Below are positions 29,418 to 39,619 of a stretch of DNA of 64,000 nucleotides, in pieces. A model generated the notes under the pieces. That model saw nothing but the letters and a program-made list of their open reading frames with translations, was not told where the DNA came from and did not search any database. This DNA comes from Zhongshania sp. (GTDB lineage Bacteria > Pseudomonadota > Gammaproteobacteria > Pseudomonadales > Spongiibacteraceae). The stretch covers positions 62,001 to 126,000 of the forward strand of contig NZ_JARGNU010000001.1 of assembly GCF_029212375.1 (NCBI RefSeq). Reading direction: 5' to 3'. Within the stretch, counting starts at the first letter, position 1. Every line of letters starts with the position of its first letter. Both the position numbers and the translations under genes were made by a program.

Positions 29418-30209
29418 TTATTTGTAGTGGAAGGTCACTTTTTCTTTGTTGGCTACGGCAAGCACCGCGTTCCACGTGTCGTCGGTGCGAGTGCACTCGG
29501 TCAGCGCCCGCGATTCCATTTCCATTTGGCCCTCAAGGCCATTACCGAAACTACTCAGAAATAAATTTTTGTATTGACCAAAGGTAAAGGTTGGACCAAC
29601 GGCCAGCTCTTGTGCAAGTTTCTCGGTGGCCTCGGCAAGCTCCTCTGAACTGAAAAGTTCAGTGGCTAGGCCGTATTCCAGCGCCTGCTCGGCACTCCAA
29701 TTCTGGTTGCGAGCAAAAAAGGAGAATGCCTTGCGGCTGCCAACTCTGCGCGGCAGAAAATAGGAGGAGCCGCAATCGCAGGAAAAACCAATTCCGGCAA
29801 AGGCCGCATAAAACTTGGCGTTGGGGCCAACAAGTACAAAGTCCGCCGCGGCGGCAAGGGCGACACCGCCGCCAGCGACCAGCGCGTCGCAGCTGAATAT
29901 CACCGGTGCATCCATACGCGCTAACCGAGAAACACCCATGTGCATATCGGCAGTTGCGGTTTTAATAAAGCGCGGTAGCGCTGGGCGCTCACCATTGGCG
30001 AAGGTCTTTAAGTCGCCGCCAACGCTGAAGTAGGGACCTTCGGCGTCGATGATAACGGCGCGAATGTCGCGGTTATCATCGCATTCGGTGGCGATTAGGT
30101 TGAATTCGCGACAAAATGTTGAATCAAAGGGATTGCCCCGCTTACCCTGACTAAGGGTGATTCGAGCAATACCGTTCTCTATTTTGAATTTAAACGCCGA
30201 TAATTCCAT
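29418..30209 (-). CDS. enoyl-CoA hydratase/isomerase family protein
   Basis: Crotonase fold: VGGDLKTFANG, FSCDALVAGGGVALAAAADFVLVGPNAKF. Confidence 0.88.
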   Translation of the reverse strand: MELSAFKFKIENGIARITLSQGKRGNPFDSTFCREFNLIATECDDNRDIRAVIIDAEGPYFSVGGDLKTFANGERPALPRFIKTATADMHMGVSRLARMDAPVIFSCDALVAGGGVALAAAADFVLVGPNAKFYAAFAGIGFSCDCGSSYFLPRRVGSRKAFSFFARNQNWSAEQALEYGLATELFSSEELAEATEKLAQELAVGPTFTFGQYKNLFLSSFGNGLEGQMEMESRALTECTRTDDTWNAVLAVANKEKVTFHYK

Positions 30210-30246
30210 GATCTTTTCTCTTATCTTTGGGTTTATAGTCGTTGTC

Positions 30247-31128
30247 TTAGCCTACGGAGCGTTCGCTTTTTTCTTTCTCGGCAGAGGCCTTGATGTTTTC
30301 GCGAATATTGCCCCAGTCTTCGTCGCTCAGATCCGATAGGCTGGCAAAGGTGCTGGGCGCCGCCAAGTGGTGGGCGCCGTCAATGGCAATGGTTTGGCCA
30401 GTTAAATAGTCGCAGCCGTCGGCTTGCAAGAAAATCATCAAATTAGCCAGTTCTGGCATTTCGCCGTAGCGGCGCATTGGCACGCTGGATGAGTCAGTGG
30501 CGCCACTTGATTTGCCTGTTGGATTTAGCTTCTCCCATGCGCCTTCGGTGGGGAAGGGGCCTGGTGCAACGGCGTTGAGGCGAATGCCGTAAGGGCCCCA
30601 TTCCACTGCAAGGGATTTGGTCATTGAGTCAATGGCGGTTTTAGACATTGCTGACGGTACGACGTAAGCCGAGCCAGTCCATACCCAAGTTACCAGATTG
30701 CTTACGATGCTGCCGCGAATACCAAGATTGATCCAGCGTTTGCCAACGGCTAATACGGTGTAGAAAGAGCCGTCCATAACAGTGGAGCGAATCGCTTGGT
30801 AGCCCCGTGGCGATAAGTCTTTGGTGGGGGAGATGAAGTTGGCCGCGGCGTTGTTAATCAAACCGGTGAGTGGGCCTTCGGTGAAAATCGATTCCACCAT
30901 GTCGTCGATTGATTCGGGGTCGCGAATGTCGCAAATTCGGTAGTGAATTTTGCCACCGGTATCTTTGCTAAGCTCTTCGCAGGTAGTTTGTAGTACGTTT
31001 TCCCGTCGGCCACAGATATACACTTCAGCGCCGCTGGCCAGTAGCCCTCTGCTGATTTCTTTGCCAAGGCCTGTACCGCCGCCAGTAACTAATATCCGCT
31101 TATTGCTGAGGGTGCTGCTATTAAACAT
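30247..31128 (-). CDS. SDR family oxidoreductase (2,4-dienoyl-CoA reductase-like)
   Basis: ILVTGGGTGLGKEISRGLL, NNAAANF, C-terminal GQTIAIDGAHHL; start at MFNSS preferred. Confidence 0.82.
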   Translation of the reverse strand: MFNSSTLSNKRILVTGGGTGLGKEISRGLLASGAEVYICGRRENVLQTTCEELSKDTGGKIHYRICDIRDPESIDDMVESIFTEGPLTGLINNAAANFISPTKDLSPRGYQAIRSTVMDGSFYTVLAVGKRWINLGIRGSIVSNLVTWVWTGSAYVVPSAMSKTAIDSMTKSLAVEWGPYGIRLNAVAPGPFPTEGAWEKLNPTGKSSGATDSSSVPMRRYGEMPELANLMIFLQADGCDYLTGQTIAIDGAHHLAAPSTFASLSDLSDEDWGNIRENIKASAEKEKSERSVG

Positions 31129-31396
31129 GGTAGAGCCTCTTTTTGGGTTCAAATATGTGCTGCTGTTATGTGCTTTTATGCCGAATCGGCGCGGGTGATA
31201 CCTTATTTTAGCTTGGTATATTTTCCATAATGATGTTAATAGTACGCGTGCGAAGTAAAATGGTAAATAGCCAGTGCTTATATAATTGAAAAACCCAGCC
31301 TGTTATTGGTTTTAGCTGAGCGGTGGTCTAAATCTGGAGGAAAATATATTGTCAGATGTATTCTTAAAAATACACTGAATTACGTATTTTCTTACC

Positions 31397-31425
31397 TTGA
31401 CATTAATGGTTCGCAAACGTAAATT
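31397..31425 (+). promoter_or_regulatory. candidate sigma70 promoter for the 31.5-35.3 kb operon
   Basis: TTGACA (31397-31402), 17-nt spacer, TAAATT (31420-31425), about 80 nt before the XylA-like start codon. Confidence 0.45.
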
Positions 31426-31505
31426 AAGTAAAGTTAACTAATAATAGCAGCTGGGTTGCCAAGTGTGGCGGCCTGCTCGCGATAAATGAGTCTGTAGGAG
31501 TCCAT

Positions 31506-32573
31506 GTGTCATTATTCTCATTTTTAAAGCCCTCTGCCAAGCGGGTTACTGTTATGCCGGCTGGGGTGAGTTTTGATGTTAACCCAGGTCAGTCCATCCT
31601 TGAGGCTGGGTTGGCGGCGGGTTACGCCATGCCCCATAGCTGCACTGTAGGCACCTGCGGTACCTGTAAGTGCAAGATGACCGAAGGTAAAGTAAGGGAA
31701 TTAACCAATTTTGCTTATGTTCTCGATGCCGATGAATTGCAAAACGATGTGATCCTGACTTGCCAAGCCGCATTGAAGTCTGATGCTGTGATCGAGATTC
31801 CAAATTTCGAGTTAAAGCATCTGACCCCACCAGAAGATTTTGAGGGTGAAATCGTTAATTACGAAGATCTTACCCACGACACCCGCAAAGTTACTATTCA
31901 CCTAGATCGGCCAGTTAAATTTGATGCGGGACAATACCTGCAGATTCACCACGAAGAAATTTTTGGTGCGCGCTCTTATTCCTTTGCCATGGCGCCAGCA
32001 GAGGGCGGCTGCCAAGATGTTGAGCTGTTTATTCGCAATGTGCCCGGTGGTGAATTTACCGGTATGTTATTCGACGACAAGCTAAAGGGCGCTAAAGTCG
32101 CTGTTCACGGCCCGGCAGGTAATTTTTGGCTGCGTGATGGTCGCGGGCCGATTATCTGCGTTGGCGGTGGCAGTGGTCTAGCACCTATTGTTAGTTTGTT
32201 GGAACAAGCGGCCAAGCAGCCTCATGGTCGTCCCTGTGTAATGTTCTTTGGTGCTCGCAGTCAAGCCGATTTGTATTGTCTGGATCGTATTGCGCAAATC
32301 GGTGAAGCTTGGGATGGTGCTTTCCAATTTGTACCAGTGCTTTCTAATGAGCCTGAAGACAGCGACTGGCAGGGCTTGCGGGGCTTTGTAAATACCGCCA
32401 TTGAACCCGTTGCGGGGCAGTATTTATCTGCAGAGACCCAGGTATATTTATGTGGGCCGCCGCCAATGATCGACGCGGTAACAGCAACTGTGCTAGAACT
32501 GGATATTGACGAGAAAAATGTTCACGCGGACAAATTTCTGGATGCCAGTCATGGTATTTCTCGGCAAGATTAA
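31506..32573 (+). CDS. 2Fe-2S ferredoxin/FAD/NAD reductase, XylA/CymAb-like hydroxylase electron-transfer component
   Basis: CTVGTCGTCKCKMTEGKVRELTN [2Fe-2S] motif, RSYSFA FAD motif, CVGGGSGLAPIVSLLEQ NAD motif, YLCGPPPMIDA; about 355 aa, matching XylA architecture. Confidence 0.88.
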   Translation: MSLFSFLKPSAKRVTVMPAGVSFDVNPGQSILEAGLAAGYAMPHSCTVGTCGTCKCKMTEGKVRELTNFAYVLDADELQNDVILTCQAALKSDAVIEIPNFELKHLTPPEDFEGEIVNYEDLTHDTRKVTIHLDRPVKFDAGQYLQIHHEEIFGARSYSFAMAPAEGGCQDVELFIRNVPGGEFTGMLFDDKLKGAKVAVHGPAGNFWLRDGRGPIICVGGGSGLAPIVSLLEQAAKQPHGRPCVMFFGARSQADLYCLDRIAQIGEAWDGAFQFVPVLSNEPEDSDWQGLRGFVNTAIEPVAGQYLSAETQVYLCGPPPMIDAVTATVLELDIDEKNVHADKFLDASHGISRQD

Positions 32574-32641
32574 AGTGTGTTTTCCGGTGATGTCTTATAG
32601 GCATCACCAACTCGGAAATTAATAATAAACGGAGATAACGT

Positions 32642-34114
32642 ATGAATTCCCTTAGTGATATCAGTGTGCCCTCGGGCAAAATGTTGATTGGTAGTGACTG
32701 GTGTGACGCGTATAGCGGCGAAACCTTGAATGTTGAAAACCCTGCTAACGGTGAGATTTTTACGACTATCGCCGCCGGCGGTGCCGCAGAAATTGACGCA
32801 GCCGTAAAAGTAGCGCGTAAGACATTTGAATCAACTGCATGGTCGCGGATGCGTCCTATCGATCGCAGCCGTTTACTTGAGCAGGTTGCGCTCAAAATTG
32901 AAGCCCACGCTGAAGAGTTGGCCTTATTAGAGAGCTTCGATAACGGCAAGCCAAAGCATCTGGCGCTGATGGTCGATGTTCCTTCGTCGGTCGAAGTGTT
33001 CCGTTATATGGCGGGCTGGTGTACAAAAATATACGGTAAAACGCTGCCAATTTCTGGCGATGGCCGCCAGTATCACGCTTATACCCTGCGTCAGCCGGTT
33101 GGTGTTGTCGGCGCTATTGTGCCGTGGAACTACCCATTGCCTATGGCGTCGTGGAAAATTGCATCGGCGCTGGCTGCGGGTTGTACTGTAGTACTTAAAC
33201 CATCAGAAGTTACGTCGTTGACTACCTTGCGATTGGCAGAGCTGATGTTAGAGGCAGGTGTTCCGCCTGGCGCTTTGAATATTGTAACTGGCGTAGGTGA
33301 AGTAGCTGGTGAAGCCTTAATTACTCACCCAGATGTCGATAAAATTGCCTTTACTGGGTCAACGCCGGTCGGTAAACACATTCTGCGTAGCTCAGCAAAT
33401 GACATGCGTCGCGTTAGCTTAGAGCTGGGTGGCAAGTCGCCGACCATCATTATGCCAGATGCCGATTTGGATAAAGCCATACCCGATGCGGCAATGGCGA
33501 TATTCTTCAACTCTGGGCAAACCTGTTTTGCAGGCTCGCGGCTGCTCTGCCATGAATCGATTTATGATGTTGTGGTGGCCGGTATCAATGAAGTGGCGAA
33601 GAACCTGCCAATTGGCGCAGGCCAAGACCCAACGACAATGATCGGCCCTGTTGTAAATAAGAAGCAACGAGACCGCATTGAAAATTACATCAAAATCGGT
33701 CAAGAAGAAGGTGCCGAGCGCATTTCACCTGATGGCGATTTGCCAGGACAGGGTTATTACGTTAAACCCACTATTTTGTCTGGGGCGTCGTCGGATTCAC
33801 GAGTGTTTAATGAAGAGATATTTGGGCCGGTGCTTACCGCAACCAAATTTAGCACCGAAGAAGAGGCCGTTAAACTGGCTAACCAGAGCCAGTTTGGCTT
33901 GGGTGCTAACCTGTATTGTAAAAATGTAAAAACTGCCCACAAAATGGCCGCAGCTATTCATGCTGGAACTGTGTGGATCAACACTTACTTTGTGGTTGAT
34001 GCGGCTATGCCATTTGGTGGCTTTAAAGAGTCGGGTATCGGTCGTGAAGTGGGTGAAGACGGCGTGTTGATGTTTACCGAGTCTAAATCTGTGTGTGCTT
34101 TGTTGGACGACTGA
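32642..34114 (+). CDS. aldehyde dehydrogenase (XylC/CymC-like position)
   Basis: VSLELGGKSPTIIMPDADLD, FNSGQTCFAGSRL active-site Cys, EEIFGPVL. Confidence 0.93.
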   Translation: MNSLSDISVPSGKMLIGSDWCDAYSGETLNVENPANGEIFTTIAAGGAAEIDAAVKVARKTFESTAWSRMRPIDRSRLLEQVALKIEAHAEELALLESFDNGKPKHLALMVDVPSSVEVFRYMAGWCTKIYGKTLPISGDGRQYHAYTLRQPVGVVGAIVPWNYPLPMASWKIASALAAGCTVVLKPSEVTSLTTLRLAELMLEAGVPPGALNIVTGVGEVAGEALITHPDVDKIAFTGSTPVGKHILRSSANDMRRVSLELGGKSPTIIMPDADLDKAIPDAAMAIFFNSGQTCFAGSRLLCHESIYDVVVAGINEVAKNLPIGAGQDPTTMIGPVVNKKQRDRIENYIKIGQEEGAERISPDGDLPGQGYYVKPTILSGASSDSRVFNEEIFGPVLTATKFSTEEEAVKLANQSQFGLGANLYCKNVKTAHKMAAAIHAGTVWINTYFVVDAAMPFGGFKESGIGREVGEDGVLMFTESKSVCALLDD

Positions 34115-34156
34115 TTTTCAATAAACCTCGTTATAAGTCGAATTAGGAAGATAAAA

Positions 34157-35260
34157 ATGCAGATAACAGCAGCCGTAACCCGGTCGGCCGGGTCAGAATT
34201 TACAATTGAAAATTTGGAGATTGAAGAGCCGAGAGCAGACGAGGTTCTGGTTCGGATTTTGGGTGTAGGGGTGTGTCACACCGACATCGCAGCACGGGAC
34301 CAATCGCTTCCTGCTGAGCTGCCTATTGTGCTTGGTCACGAAGGTGCTGGTATTGTTGAAAGAGTTGGCTCGGGGGTAACTTCAGTAAAACCCGGCGATC
34401 ACGTGGTGCTGTCTTACACTTTTTGTGAAAAATGCGCCCCCTGTGATCACGACCACAAAAATTATTGTCAGCAGTTTGCGCCGCTCAATATGGTCGGTAT
34501 TCGCGGTGATGGCAGTAAGGCTTTATCAGACAGCTCCGGCCCCGTGAGTAGCCACTTTTTCGGTCAGTCTTCATTTGGAAGCTACGCCCTGTGTTATGAA
34601 AATAACGTCATTAAAGTACGCGACGATGCACCTCTGGAGCTGCTTGGGCCACTTGGTTGCGGAATTCAGACCGGCGCGGGTACATTTATGCGCTCAATGG
34701 CCTGCGAAGCGGGTTCAGCGGTTGCAGTAACCGGTGGTGGCGCAGTTGGTCTTGCGGCCGTATTGGGCGCAGTAGTGCAGGGCTGCTCGACAATTATTGT
34801 TGTGGAACCCCATGAAAACCGTCGTAAGCTAGCGTTGGAGTTGGGTGCTACTCACGTTATAGATCCGATGGCTGGCAATATGACCGAAGCGATTCGTGCT
34901 ATTGTGCCCAATGGTTTGAACTACGCACTAGATACTACTGGCAAGAACGTCGTGTTTGGTGGGCTTGTTGCGGCGATGGCGGCGGCAGGTACCATTGGTG
35001 TGGTGGGAGTGCCCAGCACCGAAGAAGACGCAACGTTAAAGCTTGATGTGCTTAGTCTTTTGCTTTGCGGTATTAAAGTGAAGGGCATTTGTGAGGGCGA
35101 TGCCGATCCTGCTGAGTTCATACCGGTTATGGTCGATCTTTATATGGAAGGTAAGTTTCCCTTTGATAAGCTTTGTGATTTTTACGCGTTTAATGACATC
35201 AACCAAGCGGTTGCTGATCAGCACAGCGGCAAATGCGTTAAGGCTATATTGAAATTGTAA
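34157..35260 (+). CDS. zinc-dependent alcohol dehydrogenase, aryl-alcohol (XylB-like) type
   Basis: GVCHTDIAARDQ, GHEGAGIVE, CEKCAPCDHDHKNYC structural zinc cysteines, AVTGGGAVGLAAVLG. Confidence 0.9.
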   Translation: MQITAAVTRSAGSEFTIENLEIEEPRADEVLVRILGVGVCHTDIAARDQSLPAELPIVLGHEGAGIVERVGSGVTSVKPGDHVVLSYTFCEKCAPCDHDHKNYCQQFAPLNMVGIRGDGSKALSDSSGPVSSHFFGQSSFGSYALCYENNVIKVRDDAPLELLGPLGCGIQTGAGTFMRSMACEAGSAVAVTGGGAVGLAAVLGAVVQGCSTIIVVEPHENRRKLALELGATHVIDPMAGNMTEAIRAIVPNGLNYALDTTGKNVVFGGLVAAMAAAGTIGVVGVPSTEEDATLKLDVLSLLLCGIKVKGICEGDADPAEFIPVMVDLYMEGKFPFDKLCDFYAFNDINQAVADQHSGKCVKAILKL

Positions 35261-35553
35261 GTTGCCAAAATGCCCTGCGTTAATTCGGTTGGCGATAGCT
35301 GGCGGCGTTGACCAGGGCTTGTTTTAGTGCGGTGTTAGCACCAGATTTTTATTAAGACATCGTGCGCTTGTATTTTTACTGTTCCTAAATCTAGGGAAAG
35401 TTCACAGTTATTAAAAGCACAGTGAGAAAATATTTGACACAATAGTTAGCTTATGAATAAATAGCATACATGAGGTTAGCAAGAATATCGTCGTCGCAGA
35501 AATCGGCGGATTCTAAAAATAATCGATAAATACAAAAAAATATCAAGGCAAGG

Positions 35554-37997
35554 GTGAATAATATGAAAAAAAGTGTTTTGGCTGCTGCTATTGCGGCTAT
35601 ACCGCTAATGGCGAGCGCGACGTATGCGCAAGATAATGGGGACGGTACCCAAAAGAAACGGACCAACCGTTTGCTTGAAGAGGTCGTGGTTACGGCCCAG
35701 AAACGCGAAGAAGACTCACAAGACGTTCCTATCGCGATTCAAGCATTCTCTGGCGATAAACTCGACGCCTTCAACATTGAAGATACCGCCGATTTACAGC
35801 GGATCACACCGGGACTCACTTTCACTTACACCTTTGGCTACACGCTGATTTACCTGCGCGGTGTAGGTAGTGATGCGTTTCTACCCAACGCCGATCCAAG
35901 TGTGGCGACTTATATTGACGGTATTAATATTCCAGCGAGCCAGGGTAAACAAGATACTTTGGGTCCAGTAAAGCGGGTTGAAGTACTTAAAGGCCCCCAG
36001 GGTACCTTATTCGGCCGAAATGCAACGGCCGGTGCGATTAGTATCGTTACTGATGATCCACCAGTCGACGAGATTGTTGGTAATATCAAATATGTGCAAG
36101 GCAATTATGGTAGCCAAGAATACCAAGCATATTTGGGTTTTCCGATTGTTGATGGCTTGGGTATTACCTTAGCGGCCTTCAAAGATGGTCACGAAAATTA
36201 CGGTATGAATTATAGTAATGGCGTGGAAAGACCGATTCGGGAGGACTTCTCGGAAGGTGGTCGCGTTAAAATTAAGTGGGATAGCGACGATTTCTCGGCG
36301 ACCTTAATTGGTTCTTATGTTAACCAGTATAACGGTAATTCATTAACACAAGAAAATACTCGGCCCTCTCTACTTCTTGGCGCTGGGGCAGAGGTAGATG
36401 AGCCAGACCGCGACTCACATACTAATTTGGAAGGCGGCAATGGCACCATTAACACCATGTTTGGTGCGATTCTTGAGTGGCGTCCAGGTCCAGTTGATTT
36501 GAAATTTACCTATGCCGATCAGTTGGCCGATGTTGACCTTGGCCAGTTTGACTATGATTCGACTGATGAAGATCGCTCAGGTTTCGTTACTTATGATCAA
36601 TACAACGATCAGCAAACCTATGAGTTTCAAGTACTGTCGAATTCAGAACCCCTGGCTCGGACAGTTTTGAGTGGGTTGCGGGTTACTACCGGTTAGAAGC
36701 AGAAGGTGGCTTTGGTCGCTTGTTCTTCTTTGTTAATAGCGGCATTGCATCTGGCTTGCTCACAAATGTATTAGACTCTGCCACAGTGCCTTTGCTAGGG
36801 TTAAATACCGGTAATTTGGTGGCGGGGCTTCCAAGGGTTACGCTGGAATCGGGCGGTTTGCTTTATACCGAATCTGATGCTGTTTATTTCCAGGGTACCT
36901 ATAGCATTAATGAAGACTGGAAGCTTACTTTGGGTGCTCGCTACCAAGAAGAGACTCGGGAAATTGGCAACACCAATTTGTACTTGGTCGACACACTTAG
37001 CCCAGGCATGACTCAGGCTTACTACGAAGGCAACGACTATTCACGAAATACGCTTATTTCGGAATTTGGTGGAGAGCCACTTGTAGAGGAAACGTTCTCG
37101 CCAAAAATCTCGCTGCAGTGGTTTCCTGATGAAACAACACAGATCTATACCTCTTTACAGCGCGGTTATAAGAGCCCTACCTATAACATCGTAAACTTCT
37201 TCGGTAACCCCGATGCAGTTGAAGGTGAAGAAGCTACGGCAGTTGAGTTGGGCTTTAAGTCTGAATGGCTAGATGGCACCTTGCAGCTTAACGGCGCAAT
37301 TTACGCATCTGAAACTAAGAACTTGCTGACCGGTATCGTGTCGTTTACCTCTGGTGCAATTGTGCGTTACGCTAATGCGGGTGCAGCAGAGGCTAAGGGT
37401 GTTGAGCTCGACATGCAGTGGCAGCCAATGCCTGATTGGAACCCAGGCTTGGCAATTACCGGCGGTGCTTCTTATGTAAACTCAGAGTTCACCGACTATA
37501 CCAATGGCGAAGGCTTTGATGATACAACAGGCTTGTATTTCGGACCTGGTGGCTTAGAAGATATCCCGCTTGGCTTATTGGGCATAGAACTGCCAATATC
37601 GACTGGTGGCGTAATCAATGGTCCGCGTGATTTCACCGGTAACCAAGTGCCTCGGGCACCTAAGCTAACCTCGTCAGTATCGGTTAACCAGTTCATAGAT
37701 ATTGGTGATTTTGGTGGCCTTGAATTTGCAGTTGATTACTCATACAAAAGTGAGTATTTCACCACCCCGCAGAACTCGCCATACTTTGTACAAGATCAGT
37801 ATGAAATCTGGTCCTTGCGCACTAGCTACTTCTATGACCCTTGGGGTTTGCAGTTGACCGCATTTGTTGATAATGCGAAAGACAAGGATTACTACGTATC
37901 TATACTACAGCAAGATTTTGGTCGCTCAGTTACCCTTGCGCCGCCGCGGCTGTACGGTCTTAAAGTTAAGTGGGACTTTGATGCCTTCCTAAACTAA
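35554..37997 (+). pseudogene. TonB-dependent receptor interrupted by a frameshift (ORFs 35554-36696 and 36720-37997)
   Basis: N-terminal half has the plug (VEVLKGPQGTLFGRNATAGAISIVTDD); C-terminal half continues the barrel. Reading through with one extra C at 36649-36652 restores SNSEPPGSDSFEWVAGYYRLEAEGGF, matching the paralogue SNSETPGSDKFEWVTGLYRLEAEGGF at about 12.35 kb. Confidence 0.93.
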
Positions 37998-38010
37998 GAA
38001 ATGTTCCATT

Positions 38011-38037
38011 GCCGCCCAATAGGGCGGCTTTTTTTTA
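38011..38037 (+). terminator. rho-independent terminator
   Basis: GCCGCCC-AATA-GGGCGGC followed by T9, just after the TonB receptor stop. Confidence 0.9.
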
Positions 38038-38148
38038 TTGCAATATTTTGAATAGAAATGGAAAATCACTCGCAATTTGAATTAGCTTGGTGAATGATCA
38101 AGCCTACGAAAAAATAAATTACCATATAAAAATGAATAGGAGTTTTAC

Positions 38149-38502
38149 ATGACTGCTACCAATATAAAGCACGGAATATTTTTGATACTCGGTATTGCCG
38201 CGCTGCTGTTAACATGGCCCCATGCTTTCGATTGGATGGCGAATGGCGGCAATATATTTAATCCAATTACCTTTTTTACCGACGCCATTGACGCAGGTGA
38301 AACTGCGGCCTTTCTTAGTATTGATATGATGATCGCTTGGGCAGTGTTCATGATCTGGGTTGTATATGATACAGATCGAATTGGTATGGGGAAAAAATGG
38401 GGTTGGTTCTTTGTTGCGCTATCGTATATCGGCGTATCCTTTACTTTTCCAGTTTATTTGATAGTGCGCGAGCGCTATATTGATAAGCATCGTTCTGAGT
38501 GA
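38149..38502 (+). CDS. small membrane protein, DUF2834-like
   Basis: Three hydrophobic helices; PITFFTDAIDAGETAAFLSIDMMIAWAVFMIWVVYDTDR; GKKWGWFFVALSYIGVSFTFPVYLIVRER. Confidence 0.7.
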   Translation: MTATNIKHGIFLILGIAALLLTWPHAFDWMANGGNIFNPITFFTDAIDAGETAAFLSIDMMIAWAVFMIWVVYDTDRIGMGKKWGWFFVALSYIGVSFTFPVYLIVRERYIDKHRSE

Positions 38503-38557
38503 TGGCGACTAATTTTTGTTTAAGGTTTTGAGAAAAAATAGCGGTTAATCGCAATAT

Positions 38558-38606
38558 ATAAAAAAGCCCCGTCATTGCGTGGAAATGCAGTGACGGGGCT
38601 TTTTTA
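38558..38606. terminator. bidirectional rho-independent terminator
   Basis: AAAAAGCCCCGTCATTGC ... GCAGTGACGGGGCTTTTTT hairpin between convergent genes. Confidence 0.88.
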
Positions 38607-38611
38607 ATTCT

Positions 38612-38641
38612 GTTTAAGTTTAAGTTTAAGTTTAAGTTTAA
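38612..38641. repeat. hexanucleotide tandem repeat (GTTTAA)x5 plus partial copy
   Basis: Read directly: gtttaagtttaagtttaagtttaagtttaa, overlapping the stop codon of the minus-strand gene. Confidence 0.95.
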
Positions 38642-39606
38642 GTTAAGCGATTGAGTAAAGCGCGGCGGGCTACGTCGTATTCGCTGCTGAGTCTAGCAAT
38701 TAGCTCGGCGGTTGATACGATTTCTTTGACGGCGTTTATGCCTTGTCCGCAGCCCCAGATATCCTTCCAAGTATTAAAACTTTGGCTGGTTTCACTTACG
38801 TCGATGGCTTTGTCAGCATCGCGTTTTAGTGATTTTGGATCTAGCCCTGCGCGCTCAACGGAACCGACTAAAAAGTTTGCGGGCACGCCGCTAAAGGCGT
38901 CGGTGGTGATGATGTCTTTGGCGCTACCGTCAACAATCATGGCTTTATAGTCCGGAACTGCATTTGCTTCTTTGGTCGCAATAAATGGCGAGCCAATGTA
39001 GGCAATATCTGCGCCGGTGGCCAAGGCCGCGAGAATATTCTGGCCGGTGGCAATGCAGCCGGAGAGGGCCAGCGGGCCATCCCACCACTCTCTGATCTCA
39101 GACACCAGTGCAAAGGGTGATATGGTACCGGTATGGCCGCCTGCGCCCGCCGCAACGGCTATAAGGCCATCAACGCCGCCTTCAACAGATTTTTTAGCTT
39201 GGCGATTTGAAATTACATCGTTAAGCACAATGCCGCCGTAGCTGTGGACTACTTCGCAAATTTTGGGGGCAACATACAGGCTGACGATAACAATGGGAAT
39301 TTTGTATTTGGCGATAATATCCAAGTCACCCATTAATCTGTCGTTGCTGGGGTGAGATATTTGGTTGATCGCAAACGGCGCCGCTGGTTTATCTGGGTTC
39401 TGGCGGTCGTATTCGGCCAGCTCGGCTTGGATTCTTACAATCCATTCTTCCAGTTGGCTTTGGGGGCGAGCATTTAGCGCGGGAATCGAGCCAATGATAC
39501 CCGCTTTGCACTGTTCTATAACCAGCTCTGGTGTTGAGGCGATAAACATCGGCGCCGCCATAACGGGCAGGCGAACGTTTTTGGTGAGTATTTCGGGAAG
39601 GGCCAT
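38638..39606 (-). CDS. nitronate monooxygenase/2-nitropropane dioxygenase family
   Basis: LPVMAAPMFIASTPELVIEQCKAG, GVDGLIAVAAGAGGHTG, CIATGQNILAALATGADIAYIGSPFIAT. Confidence 0.9.
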   Translation of the reverse strand: MALPEILTKNVRLPVMAAPMFIASTPELVIEQCKAGIIGSIPALNARPQSQLEEWIVRIQAELAEYDRQNPDKPAAPFAINQISHPSNDRLMGDLDIIAKYKIPIVIVSLYVAPKICEVVHSYGGIVLNDVISNRQAKKSVEGGVDGLIAVAAGAGGHTGTISPFALVSEIREWWDGPLALSGCIATGQNILAALATGADIAYIGSPFIATKEANAVPDYKAMIVDGSAKDIITTDAFSGVPANFLVGSVERAGLDPKSLKRDADKAIDVSETSQSFNTWKDIWGCGQGINAVKEIVSTAELIARLSSEYDVARRALLNRLT

Positions 39607-39619
39607 AGTTTATTCCTCG

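Noticed and set aside
35434-35462. Sigma70 promoter before the second TonB receptor (TTGACA at 35434)
   Set aside because: A good -35 is present but no convincing -10 at 16-18 nt spacing.
36720-37997. Independent outer membrane protein gene
   Set aside because: It continues the TonB barrel of the upstream ORF once a single C is restored, so it is the second half of one gene.
38612-38641. Possible CRISPR-like repeat
   Set aside because: Only a 6-bp unit without spacers; it is a microsatellite. No CRISPR array or cas gene seen in the window.
38638-39606. Ring-cleavage dioxygenase (from the older name 2-nitropropane dioxygenase)
   Set aside because: The motifs are of nitronate monooxygenase; no extradiol dioxygenase was found in the window, so the ring-cleavage enzyme must lie outside if the pathway is complete.
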